Assembly: GCA_910584645.1 (NCBI GenBank)
Contig: CAJUAU010000003.1
Location: 181,163-245,162, forward strand
Origin: an uncultured Eubacterium sp.
Lineage (GTDB): Bacteria > Bacillota > Clostridia > Lachnospirales > Lachnospiraceae
DNA length: 64,000 nt
Reading direction: 5' to 3'
This document shows, in pieces, positions 1-8,739 of this stretch; positions within the stretch are counted from its first letter, which is position 1; each line of letters begins with the position of its first letter. The position numbers were made by a program, and so were the translations under genes. The notes beneath the pieces are model-generated. The model was given only the letters and a program-made list of their open reading frames with translations, did not search any database and was not told the DNA's origin.

Positions 1-3000
1 GTGTTTCCGTCTCATCCGGCATCTCTGGCTCTTCCGGCTCCTCTGGAACTTCTGTTTCATTTAACTCTTCCTTCTCTTCTGATACCGCTGGTGTTTTCAG
101 TAACTCAGGTACTCCTGTCATCGATGCCATCGGAAACATTCTGCTAAAACTTATTTTTTGTGACAGTGCTGCCACATCCGGTAGCGGAGCTGCTGTTGAA
201 ACTGCTGGTGCCTCTGTCGCTCCCGGATTTTCAACGGATGGTGTTTCATTATTTCCAGAATCCGTTTCTGACGGATATTCTTCACTCATCAATGGAAAAT
301 CCAGATAAGATATTGCCCTACCATCTTTATCTGTTGTAACTGTTCCCAGTCTGGTGCCGGCATCCACAATTTTCTTCCCATCTATATTGAAGATGTCGTG
401 CTTCGTATAGATACCAAACTCGGCTCCTGCAACCGCCTGCTTTGTCGCTGCATCGGATTTGAACAGAGATATCTGTGTCTTTGCACGGGCATTATCTACA
501 CGGAGTACACCGTTCTCATCTGTCGCATCTGTGGCATTGAGGACATATTCTTCATCCTTATTGTCCCATGTAAATTCCACATCCCATCCTTTGTCCGGCA
601 GAACATAGCCATACAGGGTCTTTTTCTCTTTTACATGATATTTGCCAAGTGGCAGACTGACCGTTACCATGCCATCCTCATCCACGGTATACCCTGTGAT
701 ATCCTTACAATCCTTCGTAAATTCTGCACCTTCCCCGGTTGTAATGGTCGTTACCAGATCGCCTTTGTCATACCAGTGCGTACTCTGGTTATCCTGCGTA
801 ACGATATCTTCAGCCGCAGTAACCTCGAAAACAGCCCCTTTTAAGAAACGGCTTTCATAGACAAATTTATCGTCCTCAAATCCAGTCAGCACCTCGCCTG
901 TTTTATAGATTTTCAGCCTTCCTGATGTTTCCTTGTTGGTATAAGTAACTGTCACAACGGCATGGGTATATCCATCCTCATCGGTAAAACTCTCATAATT
1001 GTCCGCCTTGCTGTTGATAGTTACTTCGATGAATTTCTCTGTGATGTGCAGACCGCTTGCCGTATCTGTCTCATAGATACGATAGGTACCTGACTTCAGT
1101 TCCTTCACCGTCATAATCTCGCCAGTTTCATCCGTTACAAACTGGTTGATTGTTTCGGTTTTATTACCATTGCTGTAGCTCTGCTCTACCAACTTTTCCC
1201 CATCATCCGTAACTTTGTAAATCTGGTATGTGGTGCCGGGTTTTAAAACCTGCTTTTCAGTATTGCCGTCTTTTTTGAGGATTCTCAGATATGCCTTGAA
1301 CAAATTATTATTCATTGGATACAGATAGGTCTTTCCATTTTCAGTCACTTCTGCATCTTCAATATCGTCTACGAGAACTGCATCAGCGTCCCCTGCATCC
1401 ACCTGGTGAATGGTATATGTTCCATAATACAAATTTCCTGTTATGCCATATCCATTTTCATCTGTATGAATCACTGCTCGCTCATAATCATCACAGGCCT
1501 CAAAACTTTTCTTATTTGTCAAATACACCTGAAAAGTTGCATTTGCTTCCGGATGTAATGGTCCTGTCTGTCCGTCCGAATCATATTTCTGCACAGCAAT
1601 CTTGCCAAGAACCGGCTGATTTCCATACTCCTCCGTAGCCAAATCATAGGTATACTCTGCAGGCTGATTCGTGGCATCCACTTTAACCGTCAAAACATCA
1701 TTGGATAGCGTGTATCCCACAGGCGCTTTCACTTCCTTCAGGTAATAGGTATTTCCGCTCCGCAGGAAATCCGTTACCATCTTACCATTCTTGACGGTGT
1801 AAATCCCAGCCGTCTTTGCCACACCTTTATCATCATAAACCGTTGCCTTATTCGTACAGGAAGCATCCGCATATAACTGGAACTGGGCACCTTCCAGACT
1901 GGCATCCCCATGAGCTTTTTTGTCAGTGCTGTATTTGTCAATCTTAACAACATCAATAGTTGCCTTCTTGTAGTTATTGGTTACACCTGTAATATAAGCC
2001 TTAGAATAATCAGATGCCACCTCTTCTAACGTATCCGGCCACACCCCATCTGAATTTTTTCCCCAGCTGTTTGCTTTCTTCAGGGTAATCTTTACCCCTT
2101 TGGCAAACTCCGGGTCCATAACGATGTGCTTGTTGTCTCCTGTATTGTCTTCTGTCAGGGTATAGCTGTTGGAAATATCGTTTTTCAGCTCCTTCATTTC
2201 CTGATTCATCAATTTCTCTGCTGAGGTTTTTGTCAGATCTGAGGCGAAATCTACTCCCTCGTCCAAATCCATATCCTCTGTCAAGTGTTTCTTTGCTGCC
2301 TTTTTATCATCCGTAGACATATCTTTTAATGCGGAATCAGGATAGTAGTAATACTCCTGCGTCTGTAGCCGGTATGTCATACGAAAAGCAATACGTCCAC
2401 TGTCTCTGGTAAATCCGGTCATACTAAATGAGGTGTCATTATCATCATCCGCATCGCTGGCTTCTGTGCCATCCCTGTCTGTCATAGAAAAGGAATACAG
2501 ATCATCCAGGTTGTCCGCATCCAGTGTAAACTGGATTCCCCCCAGTCCATTTCCATCCTCATCTTTTTTCAGCACTGTAATTCTCTGCCGGTAATACTCA
2601 CTATCACTTACCTTGCTCGGACTATAATGGGTTGTAATTTCCTCATCTGCATCCACAGTCAAAAGTCTCTGGTAATGTTTGCTATTACCCGTTTTTTGCC
2701 AAAATGTAAGAGAAGCTGTCCATTCTCCATTCGGCTCAAAAATATCTTTATATACTTCATTTACCGTTTTATTAGGAGAAATATTAATGTTAGCTTTCAC
2801 CTGCTTAATGACATCCTTTAACTGTGCCTCGGAATTGCGTCCCTCCGAAATAGACCAGATTAATGCCTGGCTCATGACAAAAGCTTTATTGGAACGCTTT
2901 TTATCCAGCACATACCAACGAATAGTTTTAGCATAATACCCATTCTTTTCCCCACCAGTATTCTGGTCCCAGTTATGCGTTTCTTCCGCTGCATAAGTAT

Positions 3001-3256
3001 TCCCAGAATGACAGGTATATCCTAAATTGATACAAAAAGCTTTTTTCCCATTCAGATGCATCTGCCACCATGTTCCAGATTTTGTTTTCGATCCAATAGA
3101 CACAGTTCCTTTCCGTCCAAGAGATGTCAGACTGACCGAAGACGTAGCAGCACTGGCCACAGTTGCGTTTGCAGGAATCATGCCACAAATCATTACCAAT
3201 ACCAGAGTAAATGACAGGATTCGTTTGATCATTTTCTTGTTTATTATTTTTATCAT
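1..3256 (-). CDS. Giant thioester/Cna-B (SpaA-like) surface adhesin, C-terminus outside window
   Basis: An open frame runs from an ATG at 3256 to the window edge (1085 residues, no stop), so the C-terminal sorting signal is not seen. AAAGGAAA sits 8 bases before the ATG; a second in-frame ATG at 3232 is possible. A basic start plus the hydrophobic stretch ILSFTLVLVMICGMIPA forms a signal peptide. Residues 60-150 contain FCINLG (Cys76) and SQALIW (Gln131), the Cys/Gln pair of the TQXA thioester domain, which in known Gram-positive adhesins binds host surfaces covalently. At least five Cna-B/SpaA beta-sandwich repeats follow (for example GAQFQLY then LKEVKAPVGY), the kind stabilised by Lys-Asn isopeptide bonds. 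The frame ends in a Pro/Glu-rich wall-spanning segment. It is ICE cargo, downstream of a signal peptidase and a CAP protein. Family is clear; the ligand is unknown. Confidence 0.9.
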   Translation of the reverse strand, partial: MIKIINKKMIKRILSFTLVLVMICGMIPANATVASAATSSVSLTSLGRKGTVSIGSKTKSGTWWQMHLNGKKAFCINLGYTCHSGNTYAAEETHNWDQNTGGEKNGYYAKTIRWYVLDKKRSNKAFVMSQALIWSISEGRNSEAQLKDVIKQVKANINISPNKTVNEVYKDIFEPNGEWTASLTFWQKTGNSKHYQRLLTVDADEEITTHYSPSKVSDSEYYRQRITVLKKDEDGNGLGGIQFTLDADNLDDLYSFSMTDRDGTEASDADDDNDTSFSMTGFTRDSGRIAFRMTYRLQTQEYYYYPDSALKDMSTDDKKAAKKHLTEDMDLDEGVDFASDLTKTSAEKLMNQEMKELKNDISNSYTLTEDNTGDNKHIVMDPEFAKGVKITLKKANSWGKNSDGVWPDTLEEVASDYSKAYITGVTNNYKKATIDVVKIDKYSTDKKAHGDASLEGAQFQLYADASCTNKATVYDDKGVAKTAGIYTVKNGKMVTDFLRSGNTYYLKEVKAPVGYTLSNDVLTVKVDATNQPAEYTYDLATEEYGNQPVLGKIAVQKYDSDGQTGPLHPEANATFQVYLTNKKSFEACDDYERAVIHTDENGYGITGNLYYGTYTIHQVDAGDADAVLVDDIEDAEVTENGKTYLYPMNNNLFKAYLRILKKDGNTEKQVLKPGTTYQIYKVTDDGEKLVEQSYSNGNKTETINQFVTDETGEIMTVKELKSGTYRIYETDTASGLHITEKFIEVTINSKADNYESFTDEDGYTHAVVTVTYTNKETSGRLKIYKTGEVLTGFEDDKFVYESRFLKGAVFEVTAAEDIVTQDNQSTHWYDKGDLVTTITTGEGAEFTKDCKDITGYTVDEDGMVTVSLPLGKYHVKEKKTLYGYVLPDKGWDVEFTWDNKDEEYVLNATDATDENGVLRVDNARAKTQISLFKSDAATKQAVAGAEFGIYTKHDIFNIDGKKIVDAGTRLGTVTTDKDGRAISYLDFPLMSEEYPSETDSGNNETPSVENPGATEAPAVSTAAPLPDVAALSQKISFSRMFPMASMTGVPELLKTPAVSEEKEELNETEVPEEPEEPEMPDETET

Positions 3257-3358
3257 AATATAAATTTCCTTTCTTGATAAATAATGATTACCGTTTCTCA
3301 CCCTCCAAGGGGGGACCTCTTTTAAGCACTTGCATTTCTTTTCATCCTTTCTGCCAAC

Positions 3359-3402
3359 AAAAAAAGTCTTTCCGGACTTAATCCAAAAAGACTTTTTCTT
3401 CA
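3359..3402 (-). terminator. Rho-independent terminator after the CAP-domain gene
   Basis: On the minus strand AAAAAGTCTTT and AAAGACTTTTTTT form an 11-bp stem around a 15-base loop, ending in a T-run. It lies 36 bases past the stop of the CAP-domain gene and before the adhesin ribosome site, so the adhesin probably has its own promoter in 3260-3358. I could not find a convincing one there. The stem is nearly symmetric and could also act on plus-strand transcripts. Confidence 0.75.
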
Positions 3403-3438
3403 TTCTATTTACTATTTACTTTCTGTACACTATTGCCA

Positions 3439-4467
3439 TCAGCCAGTCAATATAATTTCACTGACATCACTCTCTGTCACAGTAACGCTTATCTGCTCCG
3501 CCTTACCGCACCCATCGTGAGTTTTCCTCTCATAAAACACATACGTTTTACCAATTTCCAGATAAACTGCCTTGCCGGATGCTCCAGCGATAGTTGCTAC
3601 CTGCAGGCTTCCCTGACGGTTACCTGCTTCATAATATCCAATAGCACAGTTACCAATATAAGTTCCCTTCCCCTCATCATACCGTTTCACTGTCATTTTT
3701 TTAATCTGACAGGATTTCCAGTTCACCAGTTCGCTTTTATCCCTGTCAAAAAATACAGCACACCATATATTTTTATAACATGCGATTGCTCCGCAAACAT
3801 AATCAGATGTCATAAGATTTTTATAATGTCCTGGACTTTTTTTCCATGCAGCCATCGCCGTCTTCACATCCATACTGCCAGAATACAGGTTTTCTCCAAA
3901 TATAAGCATCTTATACTGAGCGTAATCACCAAAATATACATCCCGATCCCTTTCGAGATTTTTATGAGCGTCATACCCACTAGTCTTTATACGGTAAAGA
4001 CAAAAGTGATAAATTTCATCTGACCACTCCAGACTTGCGATTCCTTTTTCTTTACGATACTGGTTCTGGATTTGGAATGCCTTTTTCCCTTTATCCAACG
4101 CTGTCTGCTTTTTGCTCTGTATAACCTTAACCTTATATTTATAGCTCTTTATCTTCTTATTTTTTAATTTACACTTTACAGTTACTATAGATGTCCCCTG
4201 CTTTTTTCCCGTAAAAACAATCCTTCTTTTGGCCTTGTTCTTTGCCTTTTTGTATTTTACTTTTACTACTGACTTTTTACCATTCTTTATTGTGACCTTT
4301 TTTGCTTGGGTCAATGCCGCTGGGTATCTTACCTGAGTTATGCCGCCTGTCAAATCAATGGTTATTTTTTTCGTCTTGGCAGATACCGTACTTTCTCCAA
4401 AAATCATCATTATACAGATAACCGCAGACATCATCAGTATTGTTCTTTTCCAGTTTTTCATGTTCAT
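3439..4467 (-). CDS. Secreted CAP (SCP/PR1)-domain protein
   Basis: Exported protein with a signal peptide (KRTILMMSAVICIMMIFG, cleavage near VSAK). Next is a Lys-rich beta domain of about 100 residues resembling bacterial Ig-like folds, then a CAP domain with the typical HxNL-like, GENLYSG, AMAAWKKSPGHYKNLM and YVCGAIACYKNIWCAVFF blocks. CAP proteins are extracellular; enzymatic activity in bacteria is mostly unproven. ATGs at 4467 and 4461 both follow AGAAGGGA; the one at 4461 has the better spacing. A longer TTG frame from 4500 has no good ribosome site. It lies between the signal peptidase and the giant adhesin in the ICE cargo block and ends at its own terminator. Family is fairly sure; role unknown. 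Confidence 0.8.
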   Translation of the reverse strand: MNMKNWKRTILMMSAVICIMMIFGESTVSAKTKKITIDLTGGITQVRYPAALTQAKKVTIKNGKKSVVKVKYKKAKNKAKRRIVFTGKKQGTSIVTVKCKLKNKKIKSYKYKVKVIQSKKQTALDKGKKAFQIQNQYRKEKGIASLEWSDEIYHFCLYRIKTSGYDAHKNLERDRDVYFGDYAQYKMLIFGENLYSGSMDVKTAMAAWKKSPGHYKNLMTSDYVCGAIACYKNIWCAVFFDRDKSELVNWKSCQIKKMTVKRYDEGKGTYIGNCAIGYYEAGNRQGSLQVATIAGASGKAVYLEIGKTYVFYERKTHDGCGKAEQISVTVTESDVSEIILTG

Positions 4468-4558
4468 CAGTCCCTTCTCATTTTCCGGTTTCGGCTTCAA
4501 GCCGATTCCAGACTTACTTAAATAATAACATTACGACCACAAACATTCCAGAAAAACT

Positions 4559-5023
4559 TTACTCCCACACCCTTGCCACCACATCTGCCTCTTTCACAAA
4601 CATCTCTTCCCAGTACCTGGAATCGTATGAATCCTCTGCATTATCACCCAGTACAAAAAAGCATCTTTCTGGTACCACAACCGCATTTTTATCCCGTTTC
4701 GGAATCATCCATCCTGGAGTATAAGTCAGATCTCCCAAATCTATGGTATCCCCGCCCACAGCAGCAATCCGTTTCACCAGCAGCCTTCCATCCCGCCGGA
4801 ATATAATGATATCGCCAGTTTCCAGACTGGTATATATTCTTGATGCTATCAGATAACTTCCTTTCTTCAGCGTCGGCTCCATAGACTCTGATGGAACATA
4901 ACCAGCTAGGAATACGGTATGAAACAAAATCCAAATCAGTATGTTGACACCTACTGGAATCATCCACCACCGGAGCCACCGTTTAATACCCTGTTTTTCC
5001 CTAACCTGCTTTGTCAGTCCCAT
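4559..5023 (-). CDS. lepB: Type I signal peptidase
   Basis: Membrane-bound Ser/Lys protease that removes signal peptides from exported proteins. One N-terminal transmembrane segment (WWMIPVGVNILIWILFHTVFLA) is followed by the catalytic-serine box SESMEPTL, then LLVKRIAAVGGD with the catalytic lysine, and the GDNAEDSYDSRYW box. At about 154 residues it is short, as usual for Gram-positive Sip enzymes. AGAGGAG is 7 bases before the ATG at 5023; an ATG at 5029 is too close to it. The start overlaps the sigma-factor gene by 23 bases, implying coupled translation. Its place next to secreted cargo suggests a dedicated peptidase for adhesin or CAP protein export; this is inference. Confidence 0.93.
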   Translation of the reverse strand: MGLTKQVREKQGIKRWLRWWMIPVGVNILIWILFHTVFLAGYVPSESMEPTLKKGSYLIASRIYTSLETGDIIIFRRDGRLLVKRIAAVGGDTIDLGDLTYTPGWMIPKRDKNAVVVPERCFFVLGDNAEDSYDSRYWEEMFVKEADVVARVWE

Positions 5024-5561
5024 ATCCATACTCCTCTGCTATCTGCCGCAATTCCGTCAGTTCCCTGAGATACTTTCTCGCTTTGGATACCCATGCACAG
5101 ACAAGATTTGCCTTCACTCCCATCCGATCACCAATCTCCCGGCTGGTATATCCTTTCTCCATCAGGAACATGGCACGGATTCCTTTCCTCATGAATGCAG
5201 GAACCATTCCCTCCGCTTGATCCAGTATGTTCTGCAGAGAAATCTGTAAGTCTTTATTATCATGTTCCTGATATGTTCCCATCTCCGGCAGAACTTCCAT
5301 TGCCATTTCCCGGTTTCGCTTCCTTGAAGAACTGACCAGGGCATCACAAATTTCATTCCAGATCAGACGGTAGGCATAAGTAGAAAAACATCCCCCCTGA
5401 TCTGTCGCTACTGCTTTACAAAGTCCGATACAGCCAATCTGGAACAGGTCCTCTCTGGAATACATGCCTAACTGATAGGGACCATGTACCTTATCCGAAA
5501 TGACCTTATGTACCAGACCGATATTTTCTTCCACTTTTCTTCTCTGCCCTGCATTTAACAC
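5001..5561 (-). CDS. Sigma-70 family RNA polymerase sigma factor of the ICE
   Basis: Region 2 is plain: EDLFQIGCIGLCKAV followed by FSTYAYRLIWNEI, matching the core-binding and -10 recognition helices of the SigB/F/G group. The C-terminal part (GYTSREIGDRMGVKANLVCAWVSKARKYL) is a region-4-like helix-turn-helix. The ORF extends back to a TTG at 5576, but the GTG at 5561 has GGGGGTGG five bases upstream and follows directly after the DUF3268 stop, so I take 5561. It is co-transcribed with the zinc-finger gene upstream and signal peptidase downstream. It may direct transcription of ICE or cargo genes; the promoters it reads cannot be told from the sequence. Confidence 0.85.
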   Translation of the reverse strand: MLNAGQRRKVEENIGLVHKVISDKVHGPYQLGMYSREDLFQIGCIGLCKAVATDQGGCFSTYAYRLIWNEICDALVSSSRKRNREMAMEVLPEMGTYQEHDNKDLQISLQNILDQAEGMVPAFMRKGIRAMFLMEKGYTSREIGDRMGVKANLVCAWVSKARKYLRELTELRQIAEEYGYGTDKAG

Positions 5562-5562
5562 A

Positions 5563-6012
5563 TTAACCACCCCCAATCACCTGAAAACGTCTCCCCTTTC
5601 TGGCCTCCAGCAGCTTCCTGCTTTCCTGAATGACCTGCCTGCAGTAATATTCACCCAGATGCCCAATATGTGCTTCCGACATCGGGGCGCTGATTATGTC
5701 TGCCAGCCACTGGTAGGCATCCTGCTTGTCCATCAGACCGGATTCATACAAACGGTTAAAGTACCGGTGCGCCTCTCTCCTCAAAGACCTGAGATTATGA
5801 TCCGCCAGACTCCCCACCGGGGTCTTTGTCCCTTTATGCACCCGGACATAGGCATCGCATTCCGGATATCTTGAACAAACATAGAGCATGGTATGCTCTT
5901 TATTTTCACGGTAGATACCGTCCGCACTGCGGAACACCACCGGACTGCCACAGTATGGGCAGCGCATCTGTTTCGTCTGATTCCCTTTCTTTTTTCTTCT
6001 TTTCGTATTCAT
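5563..6012 (-). CDS. DUF3268-type zinc-finger-containing protein
   Basis: A basic N-terminus (MNTKRRKKKGN) precedes a four-cysteine zinc ribbon: MRCPYCGSPV and, 30 residues on, YVCSRYPECDAYV. This resembles the short zinc-finger-containing domain of the DUF3268 family and of topoisomerase-type zinc ribbons. The rest (about 90 residues, LRREAHRYFNRLYESGLMDK and so on) is helical with no known active site. GGAGGCG lies 9 bases before the ATG. It is the first gene of the cargo transcript, behind a roughly 360-base folded leader with a near-consensus promoter, and abuts the sigma-factor gene. Exact function is unknown; binding to nucleic acid is a guess from the zinc ribbon. Confidence 0.75.
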   Translation of the reverse strand: MNTKRRKKKGNQTKQMRCPYCGSPVVFRSADGIYRENKEHTMLYVCSRYPECDAYVRVHKGTKTPVGSLADHNLRSLRREAHRYFNRLYESGLMDKQDAYQWLADIISAPMSEAHIGHLGEYYCRQVIQESRKLLEARKGRRFQVIGGG

Positions 6013-6019
6013 GGCATTT

Positions 6020-6365
6020 CGCCTCCTCTCGTTTTGTTTATAATTATGGGAAGAACGCTGCCTTTGCGTTCTTCTATGTGAAGATGCTTCACACCGTGAA
6101 GCATAAAAATATCTGGCGAGGTTTTTTCGAGCCGATATTTTCCTTCACATTAAAAAGCCGGAAAAGCTGCAAAAAAACATACAGAGCCAATGGTTCTGGA
6201 ATTTGGGTGTCTCATCCAGTCATTGACTCTGTATATTCTATTTAAGCAGCCTTCCGGCTCATATATTCAACAGGCCTGCGCTATTGTGGACCACTCTGTG
6301 TGCGTTAATCCGTAACGGTAACACCTTCCTGATGTACCGAAGCCTGAACGCAAGCCCTTGCCACA
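6020..6365 (-). ncRNA. Long structured 5' leader (candidate cis-acting RNA) of the DUF3268-sigma-lepB transcript
   Basis: No gene is seen in 6013-6498. The minus-strand transcript expected from the promoter at 6371-6399 would first carry about 100 bases without an obvious stem, then a nested imperfect palindrome (6156-6259) and three hairpins: 6106-6141 (AAAATATC/GATATTTT), 6084-6104 (ATGCTTCAC, 3-base loop, GTGAAGCAT) and 6050-6074 (GAAGAACGC/GCGTTCTTC). It ends at the ribosome site of the DUF3268 gene. I recall from the literature a conserved RNA motif named after DUF3268 genes; whether this leader matches it needs a covariance-model search. Confidence 0.5.
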
Positions 6366-6370
6366 GTTTC

Positions 6371-6399
6371 AGTATAGCAGGGGCATGTCACCTTGTCAA
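6371..6399 (-). promoter_or_regulatory. Near-consensus sigma-A promoter for the ICE cargo operon
   Basis: On the minus strand TTGACA (6394-6399) and TATACT (6371-6376) are exactly 17 bases apart. Transcription would start near 6364, giving a 5' leader of about 350 bases before the DUF3268 gene. Confidence 0.8.
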
Positions 6400-6498
6400 G
6401 CCTAATCGGAATATTTTTATGGATTTTTTTATAAATATTCCCTTATAACTTCTTTTTGCCGGATTTGATTCCAGTCTGGAGTACAAACCAGGAGAGAA

Positions 6499-7140
6499 CT
6501 ATTCATCCTCATCATAGTCCTCATCGTCATACTCGTCCTGCTCTTCCCTCCGTTTCTGTACAATATGGATGGCAATCAGGCTGCCAACAGCCACTACCAT
6601 CCCAGCAGAAAACAAGACAAGATGCTTAATGGGAATGCCGGCAACTGTTTTTTCAGTGCCCTCCCCTTTTACTGCTGATCCGGTGCTGGCATCTGCAAGT
6701 GCCGTCTGCTGCACTCCCGTTTCTGTTTCACCAGAGGCACTCTCCCCAGACCGGGATTCCATTTCCCCTCCCTGATCTAATGCATCTGCAGTATCTTTTG
6801 ATACGTCATTCCCTGTGGCAAGGGCCTGCTCTGTGTCGTTCGGATTTTCAGTAAGCATACAGGTCAGTATGTAGCGTGTGCTTCCACCAAGCTCTGTCCG
6901 AAGCACACCATTTTCCCCTACAGTTATCGTCCCCGGATACAGACCGGCATCGGTTTTTAACTGAAACTCCTTTCCAGCCCATTCTTTTCCCAGCTGCACC
7001 TCCAACTGCTCTGCTTCCATGACCTGTATTTCTGTCCCATCTGTCCCCTGGTTTTCAGCGGATACCGAAATCCCGCTTCCAAACGTGGTCACTAACGCAC
7101 CTGCCAGCACAAAAGCAGCCAGCGATTTTCTTATTCTCAC
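6499..7140 (-). CDS. CD1107-like ICE membrane protein
   Basis: A GTG start at 7140 follows GAGGTGA. The N-terminus is a signal peptide (RKSLAAFVLAGALVTTFGSGISVSA). An exported domain of about 80 residues (EWAGKEFQLKTDAGLYPGTITVGENGVLRTEL) and a Ser/Thr/Glu-rich linker follow. Near the C-terminus is one transmembrane helix (HLVLFSAGMVVAVGSLIAIHIV), then a short basic and very acidic cytoplasmic tail (DEYDDEDYDEDE). This layout and its position next to conjugation genes match the CD1107/DUF4366-type mobile-element proteins of clostridial ICEs. A role in the mating channel or cell-surface contact is presumed. The name rests on layout, not alignment. Confidence 0.65.
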   Translation of the reverse strand: MRIRKSLAAFVLAGALVTTFGSGISVSAENQGTDGTEIQVMEAEQLEVQLGKEWAGKEFQLKTDAGLYPGTITVGENGVLRTELGGSTRYILTCMLTENPNDTEQALATGNDVSKDTADALDQGGEMESRSGESASGETETGVQQTALADASTGSAVKGEGTEKTVAGIPIKHLVLFSAGMVVAVGSLIAIHIVQKRREEQDEYDDEDYDEDE

Positions 7141-7164
7141 TATGCTTCACCTCATTCCTTATTT

Positions 7165-8628
7165 TCAGCGTGGTACAGCGATATGGGTGATCGCTCCCCA
7201 TATCCGGTTGGAATCGTTGTTGATTCCCAAGATGCGGACAGTGACGCGGGAACCCCTCGGCGGGCGGCCCCTCTTCAGGTAACTGCAAAGGCAGTCGATA
7301 CCACCATCTAGTGCCACAAAGACACCATTAGTATCTACCATGCTCACCGTCCCCACATACCGATTTCCTACGGAATACCTGCGAAGTGCTTTCTCATAAG
7401 GATTTTCTCCTGCCTGCTTCACCGATGCCGTCACCCTGATGTTTTTGCGGTCACTCCGATCCACGCTCAGTACCTTGACCAGTATCCTCTGTCCAGACTG
7501 GAAATACATCGCCGCATCCATCCACCTTTGGTAGCTCAGTTCCCGGAGCGGGATATACACCTCCAGACCGAATAAATCTACAAAAATACCTGCCCGGATC
7601 ACGGATACGACTCTTGCTTCCGCACATAAGTCCGAATAAATCCGGTAGTTGCCATCCCGGTCTGTACCCAGATAGTATTCTTTTCGCTTGGCACGCATGG
7701 CATCGAGCCTGCTTGCCGCTGCAATCCCAGACTGGGCATCAATTCCCTTGACGATATAATCCACCTCAGCACCGAGACGTTTGGTCAGCATGTCGTGCAG
7801 CACATCTTCCGGAAGTCTTCCCCGGAAATCTTCCGGTGCTTCCACCGCCTCTTCTGCAGGAATGATGACTTTGAACTCACCGTGATAAATGACTGCCATA
7901 GAATGGCTCTGGTTACTTTCCTGCCGCTCCACTCCCTGAATCGTCCCTGTCAGGATTCTCCCTGTCTTTTGGGACTCCATTAAATCCAATAGGTCATTCC
8001 TTGCTTTTTCGGCTTCGGTTTCGGCAATCAACTGCCCGTCGATGGCAAGCACCTGCGAGGAACCCAGTCTGACAGAACCGGTACTTTTTGCAGTTCTTCG
8101 ACGCCTAACGCCTTCACCGGAAACCTGAGCTTTTATATTTTGTCCCTCTGTATCAGACTGGTTCTGGTTTTCGGAATTTTTCATCGGATTGGGCACGGCG
8201 TCTGCTGAATTCTTTATGTGATCTGCTTCTGTGTCAGACTGGCTTTGATTTTCGGCAATCCCATTATCACCTAACGCATCTTCTGGCGGATACACTTTGT
8301 CATCAAGGTTTTCTGAACCAGTCTGGGGAATTTCTTCACCGGCGCCCACTTCAGACATCTCCTGGGCCTCTTCTGTATCAGACTGGCTCTCCTTTTCGGA
8401 ATCTGCCTCCTGTCCCTTCGTTCCGGCTGATGCCATCCCCTGATTATCTGAATTTTCCATGTCAGTCTGGGAAATCTCTTCACCGCTGTTTTCACCTTCG
8501 GTACCCTCTGAATGATTTTTATCTGAGTCTGATAAAACAGCCTCTTCCTGCCCATCCGGAGTCCTGTCCATGGTTTCTTCTAACTTTTCTTCCACTACTT
8601 CTGGTTTTTCTACTTTCTTTCTTGGCAT
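7165..8628 (-). CDS. ICE-encoded S1 RNA-binding-domain protein with a repetitive acidic N-terminus
   Basis: 487 residues; ATG at 8628 with GGAGG 7 bases upstream. The first ~170 residues are acidic, low-complexity and carry the recurring units QSDTE, PQTGSEN and SQTDMEN. The C-terminal ~290 residues hold up to three S1-like beta-barrels: ILTGTIQGVE, then ARVVSVIRAGIFVDLFGLEVY with IPLRELSY, and a last VGTVSMVDTNGVFVALDGG with RVTVRILGI. S1 domains bind single-stranded RNA, so a post-transcriptional or single-strand nucleic-acid role during transfer is plausible but unproven. The gene carries three exact CCAGWCTGG motifs plus several one-mismatch copies. It lies between the coupling-protein gene and the CD1107-like gene. 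Confidence 0.75.
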   Translation of the reverse strand: MPRKKVEKPEVVEEKLEETMDRTPDGQEEAVLSDSDKNHSEGTEGENSGEEISQTDMENSDNQGMASAGTKGQEADSEKESQSDTEEAQEMSEVGAGEEIPQTGSENLDDKVYPPEDALGDNGIAENQSQSDTEADHIKNSADAVPNPMKNSENQNQSDTEGQNIKAQVSGEGVRRRRTAKSTGSVRLGSSQVLAIDGQLIAETEAEKARNDLLDLMESQKTGRILTGTIQGVERQESNQSHSMAVIYHGEFKVIIPAEEAVEAPEDFRGRLPEDVLHDMLTKRLGAEVDYIVKGIDAQSGIAAASRLDAMRAKRKEYYLGTDRDGNYRIYSDLCAEARVVSVIRAGIFVDLFGLEVYIPLRELSYQRWMDAAMYFQSGQRILVKVLSVDRSDRKNIRVTASVKQAGENPYEKALRRYSVGNRYVGTVSMVDTNGVFVALDGGIDCLCSYLKRGRPPRGSRVTVRILGINNDSNRIWGAITHIAVPR

Positions 8629-8655
8629 ATCTCATCCTCCCATAATTTTATTTTG

Positions 8656-8675
8656 AAGTTTCCTCTAGGAAACTT
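8656..8675 (-). other. Perfect intergenic hairpin (AAGTTTCC/GGAAACTT)
   Basis: An 8-bp perfect stem with a 4-base loop in the gap between the VirD4-like gene and the S1-domain gene. There is no T-run after it, so it is not a classical terminator. It is one of a set of such hairpins at ICE gene junctions. Confidence 0.6.
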
Positions 8676-8739
8676 GTTTGCTTTGCCTTCTTATTTCCAT
8701 CAAAAAAAGCACCTCCTTCGAGATGCCGGTTACTCGCTG

